Source: Glandiceps talaboti
Lineage: Eukaryota > Hemichordata > Enteropneusta > Spengelidae
Reading direction: 5' to 3'
Length of the DNA: 64,000 nucleotides
Assembly (NCBI RefSeq): GCF_964340395.1
Contig: NC_135559.1
Span: 21,180,611-21,244,610, forward strand
The position numbers and the translations under genes were made by a program. Positions 27,440 to 38,608 of this stretch are shown here, in pieces (the stretch's first letter is position 1; each line of letters starts with the position of its first letter). Under the pieces are notes generated by a model. The model was not told the DNA's origin, did no database searches, and saw nothing but the letters and a program-made list of their open reading frames with translations.

Positions 27440-28165
27440 AGCCCTAGTAGACACCCACAGATGCCCTATAGATACTTTTGACATAGACACCCACAGATGC
27501 CCCTAGATAGTTTTGACATAGACACCCGCAGATGCCCCCTAGATAGTTTTGACAGAGACACCTACATATTGCCCCATATAGATAATGTTGACACAGAGAC
27601 ACCCATAGATTGCCCCCATAGATAGGTTAGACACAGATACAACACAGATTGCCCCATAAATAGTGTTTACACAGACACCCAGAGATGCCCAATAGATAGT
27701 TTTGACACGACACCTACATATTGCCCCCATAGATAATGTTGACACAGCAACACCCATACATGTAGATTGCCCCCATAGATAGGTTAGACACAGATACAAC
27801 ACAGATTGCCCCATAAATAGTGTTTACACAGACACCCAGAGATGCCCAATAGATAGTTTTGACACAGCGACACCTACATATTGCCCTCATAGATTATGTT
27901 GACACAGCAACACCCATACATGTAGATTGCCCCCATAGATAGGTTAGACACAGATACAACACAGATTGCCCCATAAATAGTGTTTACACAGACACCCAGA
28001 GATGCCCAATAGATAGTTTTGACACAGCGACACCTAAAATTGCCCCCATAGATAATGTTGACACAGAGACACCCATAGATTGCCCTCATAGATAGGTTAG
28101 ACACAGATACAACACAGATTGCCCCATAAATAGTGTTTACATAGAGACACCCACAGATCACCCCA
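27440..28165. repeat. Higher-order satellite, about 40-bp subunits in 153-160-bp units
   Basis: Subunits share GACACCCA-AGATTGCCCC-ATAGATA-TTTGACAC-type sequence. The diagnostic AGGTTAGACACAGATACAAC recurs at 27624, 27781, 27941 and 28094, so groups of about four subunits were amplified together. Minus-strand frames encoding Gly/Ala/Ile-Tyr repeats are by-products. Confidence 0.9.
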
Positions 28166-29220
28166 TAATAAAGTCATCCACAAGACCTACTGAGAAAATT
28201 TACAAAATATATTCGGTCAACATAATTTTCAATACAAAATGATTGAGATAAAATGCATGTATCTAAAATATTGTGTAATATTATATTGTTGTTCTAACAT
28301 TCTTTGAGTTGAGTTTAAGGAAGCTACAAGTACAGGAAGATACTGGATGCAGGAAAGAAGACTTTATGGAGAAGACTACATCACATCAAGAGGAAGTTAT
28401 TGTAATTGTAAATTTAATCCTCTTTCTCCCAAGTGATATTTATTTGTAAACAAGTAAATACTGTTTGGGAAAAACGGGATTACTATTTCATTTGTGATAT
28501 GTAATTTTAATTTCACCATTGTTAGATTGTATTTTGTATTTATCCGAATGTAATTTTGTATTTATTTGAATGTAATGTTTTCAATAAAGTACACGACTTG
28601 TAATTTATTTTCATTATACTAATAAAATGTCTCTTTTAAGTTATCTTTTGCAGAAACCAATTCCAGCCATATTACAACACAAGGCTTTGGAAGATATGGA
28701 CAGTTGGTCAGCCACACACAGCGGCATCATTATAATGGTTAGTCAGGATAGATATAGCACAGGGAACTATACAACATGGTCAGACTGTGTTGAAGTTAGA
28801 TGTCCACAGTCCCAGTGGACTAAGTTAGATCTAAGGTTATAGAACCAGTTCAGAGCTATACTATAGTCATAAAATACAGTCCCCAGGCTTATGGCTTTGA
28901 ACTGGCCCAACATTTGCAAGCGCGCAGTAAATGTTGGTGGGTGGGTGATTGGCGTTTGGTTTGCCAAGTTATGGGATACTGTAGGTGTAGCTGGTAAAGG
29001 CGCCTAGGTTATTCATTGGCATTGAATAACTTAGCCAGTCCCAAGCCTGGAATACTAGGTTAGCAATGCAATATGCTTATTCTAGTAAGTCTGAGGGCTA
29101 GCTACGTTTAGCTAAGAGTTGAAATAACTGAGTCCAAAATACATTGACCTTTTCCAAGGCATATAATGACCCACCTTAAAAGTTAATAGGTTTTTGACAG
29201 ATTTGTTCTCATTTTCACCA
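28166..29220. other. No clear gene; possible 3' end with poly(A) signal
   Basis: An AATAAA at 28583-28588 follows an AT-rich stretch. A possible exon (acceptor TTATCTTTTGCAG ending at 28653, donor GTTAGT at 28738, 84 bases in frame) is present but has no recognisable product or partner exons. Nothing else is supported. Confidence 0.3.
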
Positions 29221-29225
29221 GAGAT

Positions 29226-29378
29226 GGTTCATAAGTGTCTGATGTTGGCAGGAATTTCCAGCCACGAACTATCGCTGGTTCATAGGTCTCTGTGGTTTGG
29301 CTGGAATTTCAAGCCACAAACCAGAGATGGTTCATAGGTCTCTGTGGTTGGCTGGAATTTCCAGCCCCAGACCTTAAA
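29226..29378. repeat. About 51-bp tandem repeat, three units
   Basis: Units contain GGTTCATAGGTCTCTGTGG followed by GGCTGGAATTTCCAGCC. The GGAATTTCC core is itself palindromic. Confidence 0.8.
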
Positions 29379-30054
29379 AATCACCCATATTATGCACAAA
29401 GTGGTGAAGAAAAATAGCCTTTTTCCACTTTTTGTGCATATAATGACCATGAAATTGACCATTTGGAATGGTCAATGTATTTTGGACTCAGTTAAATATA
29501 TTATTGCAGCAAACTGGTAAACTTGACAAGGCATTCAAGATATCAAGAAGTGAACATTACACTTTGATACTACAGTGCAGTGGTTCTACATCTTTATAAG
29601 GTCACATACAGTATACACTGTACATTGACATATATATATAGGTGTTATATATTAAACTTTCAATAAATGCATTTCAAATGTGTTGTGTGTGTGTGATACA
29701 GTTAGTGTGTGAATCTACTCTAATACTTGTCAGAATGCAACTGACTTGTTAACGACTGACATATTCATCTGTCTACCCAAATCCCTTCCCCTCCCATGGT
29801 ATCATTGCCCCTTCACAACTGGTCACTCCCTTTCCCAGCAGCCAGTGGTAATTATAAACAATGACTCCATACTGACAGTATTCCTGAAGATGTCATTGTG
29901 CATAATCATAAGGAGAGCAGTCCAAGAGACGTTTAGTCCCATATCTGTGATTGAGTGTACAAGAACGGAATGAGTGTTGAAGATGCCCGTTGAAGTGAGT
30001 GTGGATTATTATGTTAGTTGATAACCAATGTTAATAGTCAGAAACACCGACATG

Positions 30055-30330
30055 GGTCATAGGCTAACCATGAATGTCTACATGCAAAGAACTCTGGGAA
30101 TTTTGTCTCTAACCTAGGACAGTCCATGCACAAAGAATTCTGTGAGTCTTGGCCTCTTAAACTGAGCATGCCCATATATAAAGGATTATGGGAAAATTGC
30201 CTCTAACCTGGAACTGTTCATACGCATAGGACTCTGGGAGTAAACTGGGCATGCCCAAACACAAAGGACTATGGGAGTCTTGGCTTCTAAACTGGACTCT
30301 GGGGGTATTGGCTTCTAAGCTGGACATGTG
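30055..30330. repeat. Degenerate tandem repeat of about 40-65 bp, about five units
   Basis: Repeated blocks include AAAGGACTATGGGAGTCTTG, TCTAAACTGG and GGGCATGCCCA, with spacing varying by indels. Confidence 0.65.
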
Positions 30331-30913
30331 ATATTTACACATTTTTATAGTTACCCAAATTGCATATCACTCAATAACCTCCCTCATGCCCCCCCCATTA
30401 TAACCTGATTAATCATACTAGAGTATTAAATTGATACAAGTACATTGTTTATTCAATGAGTGAAGTGTTGATTTCATTAACATTACTCAAAACAGACTAC
30501 AAATCTTTGAATCAGATATTGAAAATATTCTCACATCACTGAGTGCATACATTACATTTTGCTAAACATTATAACACAATACCATACAATTCAAGAAAAA
30601 TTCACATAACATGAGAAAGTTATTTGACAAATGAAAACATTATTAGCACTTTAAATCCACCATGGTGGTAGGAAGGACTAATAACTAGAGATACACCCTA
30701 GCAGCCTAGGGCAATCTCTCAGAGCCTACCCACAATGGTGGCCATGCAGGTTGTACCAAAGGGTTTTGATAAAGGGATTATAAACTCGGGCCAAGACAAA
30801 GGATAATTAAAGGAAGCTGTTTCTACTGTCCTTCCTACATCCATGAAACCACCAAGCACAGATGTACATGTATATCACTATAATATCAATTCTATATTTT
30901 AATATAATTAGAT

Positions 30914-31036
30914 ATTATTCCCCAATATTTTTCTTCGTTCAGCCAGAGTCACCTACGGGGCCCTAGCAACAAGTAGTGACAACCCTTAGGTCACAAGTAT
31001 TTTCAGGCTGAATGAAGAAAAATATTGTAGAATAAT
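30914..31036. mobile_element. 123-bp hairpin MITE
   Basis: The ends are 31-bp inverted repeats: the left arm starts ATTATTCCCCAATATTTTTC and the right arm is its complement with three mismatches. The core holds GAGTCACCTACGGGGCCCTA and a second CCTTAGGTCACAAG block. No coding capacity. The whole element can fold into one long hairpin. Confidence 0.8.
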
Positions 31037-32650
31037 ACACCATGCAAGTAATATTTTTTTTAAAAATGACATAAATCATGATTTTAACTTTAATGTTATA
31101 CTATTTATTGGTAAAATAAAGGCCTAATTCACATGTACCATGTCCAATCATGGTATTTTCAACAATTTTATTCCTTTGAATATATTTTGATGTCCGATCA
31201 AAAAAAAAAATCTCAAGTTTAGCTAGTGTAGCTTTAATTGCTGATTTTAGACTGATCAATACACAGTATAGAGACATAGAAGATTCATATTACATTGTAC
31301 ATGTAATAGTATTTTTTTCATTTCATTCATTCATTCTCTTTACAGCTATGTCAATTTTCACTGTAAAATTTTGAATAAGGTTATTAATGTTAAATGTTCA
31401 TTTGTAATCTTGTAAGTTTTACACATATAGAAACTAGTTATAATGTGTTCCTAAAGTGGTTAACCTATCTGTAGACTTGAATGACTATCGCTAATATATC
31501 TGAACTGACATTTTTATTTTCGAATTTTCGCACTCGCTCCAAGTCCGATGACCATCATTCACAGCTAGTCTCAAATGACATTCCTATATACAGCATGTTT
31601 GGTCGAATACATAATGAGACATATTTAAATCGCACATTGTTGAATTTATAAGAACATGGAACTTTTCATTCCGATAAAATACAGCACTTGGCCATAATGT
31701 AATAGTAGTAGTAGTAGTTTATTATAGTGACATGCAGATTTACAATAATTTACAATAAATATATGTATACAGATATACATCTGCCCAGCCCCTTCGGACT
31801 TATAAGTCACTTTTTTCAAAACAAATTAAACAAATATAACATCTTTAAACTTACATACAATGTCATTGGAAAAAAGTATACTTCATTCCATAGCCATAAC
31901 ATTTCCGATGCTTTACATGAGGGTCTATGCAGCTTGTGTGTTTTGACATGAGTGATGAATATACATATATGATATAGTGGTGGGCGTCTAGCTTGTAATT
32001 GTACATGTAAACCAATGGATGTATACGTCCCTGGTATTAGTAAACCAAGGCCAGGGGTGTCTGTAAAAAGCAGGAGATCCTCTCCGGTGTTGCATAATAT
32101 ATTCAAATTTCTCACGACGTTCTGTCATTAAAATAGCATCCATGCATGTACATGTATGTATGTAAAATTCTAAAATCTGAAAACTATGACTCACTTGCTC
32201 TGTCATTCAGTCAGTGATAGTCATTTACATTAAATAAAAGCAAATCCAACAAAACAAAACTGAATACTAGGTAAATACACTGTTGGTATTGGATACCAAG
32301 TTCATGTACAATAATATGATATATTTATCAAACAGTACAGATGTTCATTATCATTTCCCAGGCATACTGTATCGACATAGCCTTCGGAACTAAATATCCC
32401 TATATGTAGATGATACATGTTGTTTCCACTTGTCCCCACATTGTTCCCTTATTAAAAAGTGACACATGTCTAGAAACCAACATCTTGGCAGCTTTAGCTT
32501 GTGGTATGGCATGCACTATAATACCTTTTTACCAGTAATAGCACATTTAATAGCATGTCGTTAATATCATGGAAGTCTTTGAAGTACATTGTATAACAAT
32601 AAACAAGACTTTTATTACCTATGATATATTGTGCAAATGTTAATATCAGA
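31037..32650. other. Intergenic, no gene seen
   Basis: AT-rich. It contains the short TAGCTAGTGTAGCTTTA repeat end near 31220, a (TAG)n of four units at about 31706, and a GTACATGT-rich stretch near 32000-32160. No supported exon. Confidence 0.4.
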
Positions 32651-35060
32651 TCCATGTCAGCTATGAATCCTCAACATGTGTCAAACCTTGTAAAGATGTG
32701 CCGTCTCTGTGGTATCAGAATAAAGAAGATGAAAGGAAGGCAGTCTACTATGGTGTGTACTTATAGTAGTGAGGTGCAAGAGATGTACAACATTGATGTA
32801 ACAAAGGATGATCCAGATATACATCCCACATTTGTCTGTGACACACAGGTGGTTGCTGCAGAAAAAATCAGCAGCACAAGACAAAGAAATTGACTTGTAG
32901 AGTTGGTGTTGAGTATACAATGTGCACAAATGATGAAAGGTGTCATGTATGTTAATTCACTCCAGCTACGAGGAGCTCAAAAGAAGGAGAGACTTGTACT
33001 GAAAAAAACAGGATTCCATATCATCCACATTGAGTGATAACATATTACAACAACATGCAAGTATAACACTGACTTTCCATTATTGATATTCTAAAATTAT
33101 TTTACAATATCTGTTAATGGAAAGATTTTCTTCTCACTAATTTGTTGTTGTTTGTTTGTTGTAAATTGCATTTGTGAAGTAAGTAATCCTAACTCTTTTT
33201 TCACTGTGCAATGGACCACTCAGTAAAAATTGAAAGGGAAACAGTCTTTTGTGATGTGTTTACTAAGATCAAGCCTTATTTACAAAAAAAAGAACACTCA
33301 TAGAAATGAGAAAATAAATACCAGTATATTTCAGAAGGGAAACAAAACATAATATGACTGTTAGCAAGTCAAACACCATGTACATGGCCAAATGTGTGTT
33401 ATTGATCTAGTTCTTGTTATTCTTTTTCATTTTAGAAGGGCCATTAAATTATATAACATACATGTTTACATTACAGAATGAACAGACCAATCCTGTTCTG
33501 ACTTTTTTATGATAGTCATTCCAGATGGTGAAAATCCAGCAATGTAAGTACCGTAATCTCACTGAATATTTTGTACCATTTCTTATTACATGGTTAGACC
33601 TAGTTGACCAACCAGAAGCCAGGTTTTGCTGTAGATTATAAGCTATACTCTACTCATTCTCAAACAAATTAATTTCTAAATTAGCATGCAACAAATTACG
33701 CGAAACTCCGCAACCTGTAGTAACAATGTTACATTTGTTTATTCAAACCTAAAAATACTAGACAATGGATGAGATTGTCATTTTGAATTTCTTTGCCAGA
33801 TCATTCTAATCATATTGTATTAATTCTGTATGTAACTAGTACCATTGTAATAATGCATTTCTCTTCTAGTACAGCCAAGTACATTCAGTTACAATGAACC
33901 ACTTTCTTTTTTATCTGTTGTCACAGATACGAATCAAAACTGACAGATGATGAAGGTTTTGAAGCTGATAAGTTTTATGTTGAGTTTGCTGGGCAGATGT
34001 ATCCGTATAACCCAACTATTGTAACTGATGATGAAATCCATGATTCCCTTTCCAACCATGCTAGTTCATCTTTATTCAAAGAGCTCAGTCTTAAACTTGC
34101 AACAAATAGTATTCTTCCACAAGGCTGGAGCTCAAGTATTTCACCAGATCAGATTTGTGTTGTCCAACATTCCAACAACGTCATTCCAATTGTTACAAGA
34201 TCAATGACCATATATTCTGATCTTTCTATCCGCATCTCAGCCCATAACCACAATTTACATCCAGATCAATGTCCTTTACTCACAAAATGCTGGGTGCATT
34301 CAACACAAAAGTTTCTGAAACTGCTGTTTGAAGTTGCACAACTGAATGTCTGCTGTGGAAATTATGAAGTGGAGTTTGTAAAATTATCTCCCATGGGAAA
34401 CAGGAAAAGTGCAAAATTAGCTGCATACAGTGAAACCAACTACAACTACTTTGCAACTTAAAGTGCTGGAGTCCACTATCATAGAACAATTTGATCTAGT
34501 GACTGTGATTTATTGATTGGAGGTCTGAGATGTCCTGTGTGCTGCAAATATTGAGGTACTCTTAGAAATATAGAGTAGGAATATTCGTGCTTCTACAGAC
34601 AAAACCAGTTCAAACTCACATGTATCCTATTCAAAGCTGACCAAACATGAACAGTGTAAAAGACTATAATGTTGAATCAGAGAATCGACAGCTGTTAAAA
34701 GAAATTCAGCAAATAAGGAACAGTTGGCATCGGCATTGAAGGACAGTGGTATAAGACTTGAGATTGATATCAGTAGCAGCATACACAACATAATGAATAA
34801 TAACACACCTGATGTAATGCCAACATTTGGCAAAGATTCCTTTGAAAGATTGTTTTGGTAAGAGCAACTTAAAGCAATCTCCTGTAAGTTACCAAACTAG
34901 ATGAGGTGGCATCCCATGATAATTAGATGGTGCCTCTCACTTCATCTCAAAACTGCATCTACACCATCGAGAGCCAGACACACCACCATGTGGATTGGAA
35001 AGAACAGAGGGAGAAAAAACCACTGGGTGTAAAATGGCCAGATTGTCCTATCAAAATATA
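32651..35060 (+). pseudogene. Decayed transposase-like gene (RAG1-N-terminus-like zinc motif, P-element/THAP9-like motif)
   Basis: Exon-like pieces lie in order on the plus strand. First (from 32651, acceptor TTAATATCAG) is a CRLCG pair, YNIDV, then DIHPTFVC. This matches the layout C-x2-C...IDV...DxxHPxxxC of the zinc region N-terminal to the RAG1 core. Next are a 28-base exon (33516-33543) and a 533-base open piece (33927-34461, TAA at 34459-34461). The same frame then continues through stop codons to RCPVCCKY (about 34528). DSFERLFW (34835) and MRWHPMIIRWCL (34901) follow in a second frame, separated by TAA and TAG codons. WHPxxIRWCL is characteristic of P-element/THAP9-type transposases. 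The family match is from memory and the copy is clearly broken. The expected last cysteine of the zinc motif is a glutamine. Confidence 0.55.
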
Positions 35061-35171
35061 TAATGTATTTATGTATCATATGACAAAGAGAAAGCACTTG
35101 ATTTAAATTTGGCAGGACCTATAGAAAAACTTTCTGGTTTTGCTTATTAGGGATCGGCAAGTTTCTTTGGC

Positions 35172-35189
35172 GGGGGGGGGGGGGGGGGG
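35172..35189. repeat. (G)18 homopolymer
   Basis: An uninterrupted G run on the plus strand, one of several long G or C tracts in the window. Confidence 0.9.
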
Positions 35190-35261
35190 TGTCACAGTGT
35201 TTGTCACATATTATTTCATAGTGTGTTTCACTCTAGATTGGTTATGTTTTGTGCACAATAA

Positions 35262-35425
35262 AACATTTTTATGTCATGCCAATGTAGGAACATATTTCAG
35301 AGTCTAGTAAATTTTAAGGTAATTCATTTCTAAGTGTATTGTGTGAAACATTTTTATGTCATGCCAATGTAGGAACATATTTCAGAGTCTAGTAAATTTT
35401 AAGGTAATTCATTTCTAAGTGTTGT
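35262..35425. repeat. Tandem duplication of about 85 bp
   Basis: A block containing TTTTTATGTCATGCCAATGT and AGTCTAGTAAATTTTAAGG occurs twice with almost no divergence, so the duplication is recent. Confidence 0.9.
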
Positions 35426-36907
35426 TTTGTGTACAGGTATACACATGCAACACATGGTGTGTAATATTGAGAAGTCATTTCTAACAAACAACTATTTACT
35501 ATTGATGAACAATATTCAATGAGCCATTGGCCTTTTGATTTATGTATCTACATTTAATGGTATTACAAATTCTAACCACACTTTTCTTAATTCTTTCTTT
35601 TAATAGTTTTATTAGATTGGTTAAAGCAGTCAGGTAAGCTGTCAAGTAGATCCCAAAGAAGAGTATGTTAAACAGTTACAAGCTTCTAAGAATATGCACT
35701 GTACAATATCTTACCCACAACTCTCTCTGATTGGCATGCTTGGAGGTTCCTTATTTTATAACTTTTTCAATAATCCATACTTTTCAACATTTTAAGCATA
35801 GTAATTAAGTTTAATTAATATGTAGCAAAAGAACGCTTAGGAATCAAAAATAAAGTTCTAAATTTTGTATAAAAATGAACTAACAACTAAATTAAGCATG
35901 TGCTGTGAATAAAACACTTTTCACTGTCAAAGTGTCAATAACTTGGGTAGTCAGTGTGTATGATGAGTTTTAGTATGTAAATTTCTTTTGTCATACCTAT
36001 TCAAATAAATCTATATCTTTGGCAAAGTCATAACAGGTGCATCTAAGTTTCGTTGCAATTATTCTGCATGTCTTTCAAGTAAATCTGTTGACAAATTCCT
36101 AAAATTGCTACTCCTCCTACAATAAATCACTGATACCAGAACCGATGAAAATGGGTATTCAGAAACTCATCAGTGGCAATTCTACGCTTGCCAAATGGAA
36201 AAAATGTTTTTACAAAACTCTATACACTGGTGAGATTTGTCTGACTTCAAGGAGATGATGTCCAACACTACAAATCAGAGAGAGTTGTGGGTAAAATGTT
36301 GTACAGTGAAATGTGGCAGCTTTAGAGTGGGACCCACTACATCTTAGCTGACTGTGAAACTTCAACTGGTGGGGCTAGTAGCGGACAAATAAGTTTGTGT
36401 TCATAGAGAAGACACATTTGTCAGTGGTGAGCAGAGTGTCACTTTACTGAAGTGCTCCTGTCCTGCTGGTATCCTTCACGGACAGAGACTCCAGATGACA
36501 AACAGAAGTGTATAAGGACCATTGTGTGATTTTTTTGCAAGAGAAGAATCAGAGTATTGCCTCCATTCTTATGCTGTGAATGTCCTCTTCCAAGTAGATA
36601 TTCCAAGAGGTGAGAAAACATATCTTGAGAAATCTTTTTCTTTTTGATCAAAAAATCTTTTACTCTACCTGACCTTACTTCTTGTACAGCCGAGTATGAA
36701 TTCACCACTAATTAGTTTGTCATTTATTTAATAATGTAAAAAAGTAAACACCATGTACTAATTGTCATTTATAATATTGTTTATGCTGTCAAGTATCTAT
36801 CGTAGGTATTTATAGTTTATCAAAGTTAATTATTGTACCATATTGGCAAGCACAGTTGTACAGCTATGGGAAACTATAACTTAACATACAATTTATTTCA
36901 AATACAG

Positions 36908-37418
36908 TTCCCATCACATTTGAACACATCTTAGCTGTCCATCTTGATGAACCCCACCTGGTACATCTGAAGAACACATCAACTGGCAAGAAACTGGCCT
37001 GCATGACGTGTACATATGGAACAAAAAACTGTCAGTCTGTTGAAGAATATAAGGCATGGCTGCAGGAAAATGTGAAAGACAGCTCAGAGACGGGGAAAGC
37101 AGGACCAAGAATAAGTCATTTTAATTACATCCCCTATCGGCCTATCCTATTCCCTCTAACAGCAGACTTGAAGGAGGTGTATGACCAACAAGAGTCTGAC
37201 CAATGGCCTTTCCCCAAATACTGAAGTCCAACTATACCAATACAGATGATTAGTTTAATACATGCAAGCATGGATACCCATGGAATGAAGAGGACCCCAT
37301 TACCAACGGATGGATTGTTGGCAGTGCCACAATCTACAAAGAAAGTTGTACGACAACACATGTTAATAACCATGGCACTCAAGAAGAAATAAAATGTGAG
37401 TATCATCATTACTACTGA
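36908..37418 (+). pseudogene. Decayed cysteine-rich gene fragment, possibly SWIM/HMGXB3-like
   Basis: After an ATACAG acceptor, 36908-37224 is open for 105 codons. It reads as real protein: FEHILAVHLDEPHLVHLKN, then CMTCTYGTKNCQ, then HFNYIPYRPILF, ending at a TGA (37222-37224). The sense then resumes in another frame at 37263 with CKHGYPWNEEDPITNGW and ESC. A piece upstream (about 36440-36610) includes CSCPAG in one frame and stops in all. This order of Cys/His clusters recalls SWIM zinc-finger proteins of the HMGXB3-like, mobile-element-associated type, but I hold that loosely. Stops and a frameshift make it a pseudogene or a badly assembled exon. Confidence 0.35.
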
Positions 37419-38600
37419 GCTCAGAGATGTTTTGTACTAGATAAGTTTTAGTTGCCTTTTATCTCATACAATATATCAACTAGGGTAGTTTTTCATGAAA
37501 GTACCTTGCAAACTTTGTGAGAAATTGAATATCACTACAAAATTTCTCCTTTCTGTGTCACTGTTTAATGGAAAATGTTGGTCAGTACATGTTAGGTGAA
37601 GAGTACACAACATTTTTTCTGCCAGTCTATACCTGACATGTATTAATTATTTTTTCAAAAATTTGTTTTCTGAACAGTGTGTTATAGACCTAGTATGTGA
37701 AGCTGCAGCTGTCAACTGTTTTATGATAGAAGGGAGGATCTTCTGTTCAATCTTAATAACAAGGATCTGATCCACTACAGAATAGCGGTCCTGTTTTCTA
37801 GGCAGCATTCTCGATACAAATGTATAGTTTAAATTTCGGAATAGCAATATTCATTCAACAAAGAATTGCCTGGTTTGAATGTTGACAAAAAACAAGAAAT
37901 TTTGTAACTAGTAACTTGTCCATCTTCCAAACCACGACGGAATCACAATGTTACTATTTCGTTCAAAAAATAGAAGCTTGGAATGCGCAATGAAAGAGGA
38001 ACGATAATTTTTCCCCTATTACATTATTACAGGTATTTTGATATTTAAAAAAATGCGTCACCTGTGAATGTTTCTGAAACAGTCACCAGTACCGCATTTT
38101 TTAAAGTGTCACATTGGCATAACAGAAGTATGAAACGTAGTCTAGCTGCTAGACCTTAGATGTTCTTACAATACAACACACAACCGATACTTCGCTATCA
38201 AGGAAGGAACATCCAAGGTCTAGCAAAAGTCATCTCTGCAGTTCAGAGATATAAATAACTGTCAATCAGAGAACTGCATTGAAGACAAGCACAAACAGAT
38301 AGAGGACAATAGATATTCTTTCATGCATATTCAGCTTAAGGAGGGGCTTGTAAAAATAACCACCAATGCATTATCTGAAATGTGTGAATGACAATGTCTA
38401 CACACTCATCAAACTCATAATTAGCATAAACTGATTACATAATTGTTGTTTGTAAACATTCACATTTGGGAATTGAGGTGATGGGTTATTGAATATTGGA
38501 TATAAATGTGCATAGATGGCTAAATTGACCCATGGCATACATGTACATCATCAAAATGGAATATCAAAATTAAGTAGCCCCCTTTCACTCTCCAGTTTTT
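37419..38600. other. No exon supported
   Basis: The missing 5' exons of the cyclin gene should lie upstream of 38750, but I could not find a convincing N-terminal cyclin exon here. Confidence 0.35.
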
Positions 38601-38608
38601 TTATTGAA

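Noticed and set aside
27539-28161. Minus-strand Gly/Ala/Ile-Tyr repeat proteins
   Set aside because: By-products of the 40-bp satellite, with no start context or conserved flank.
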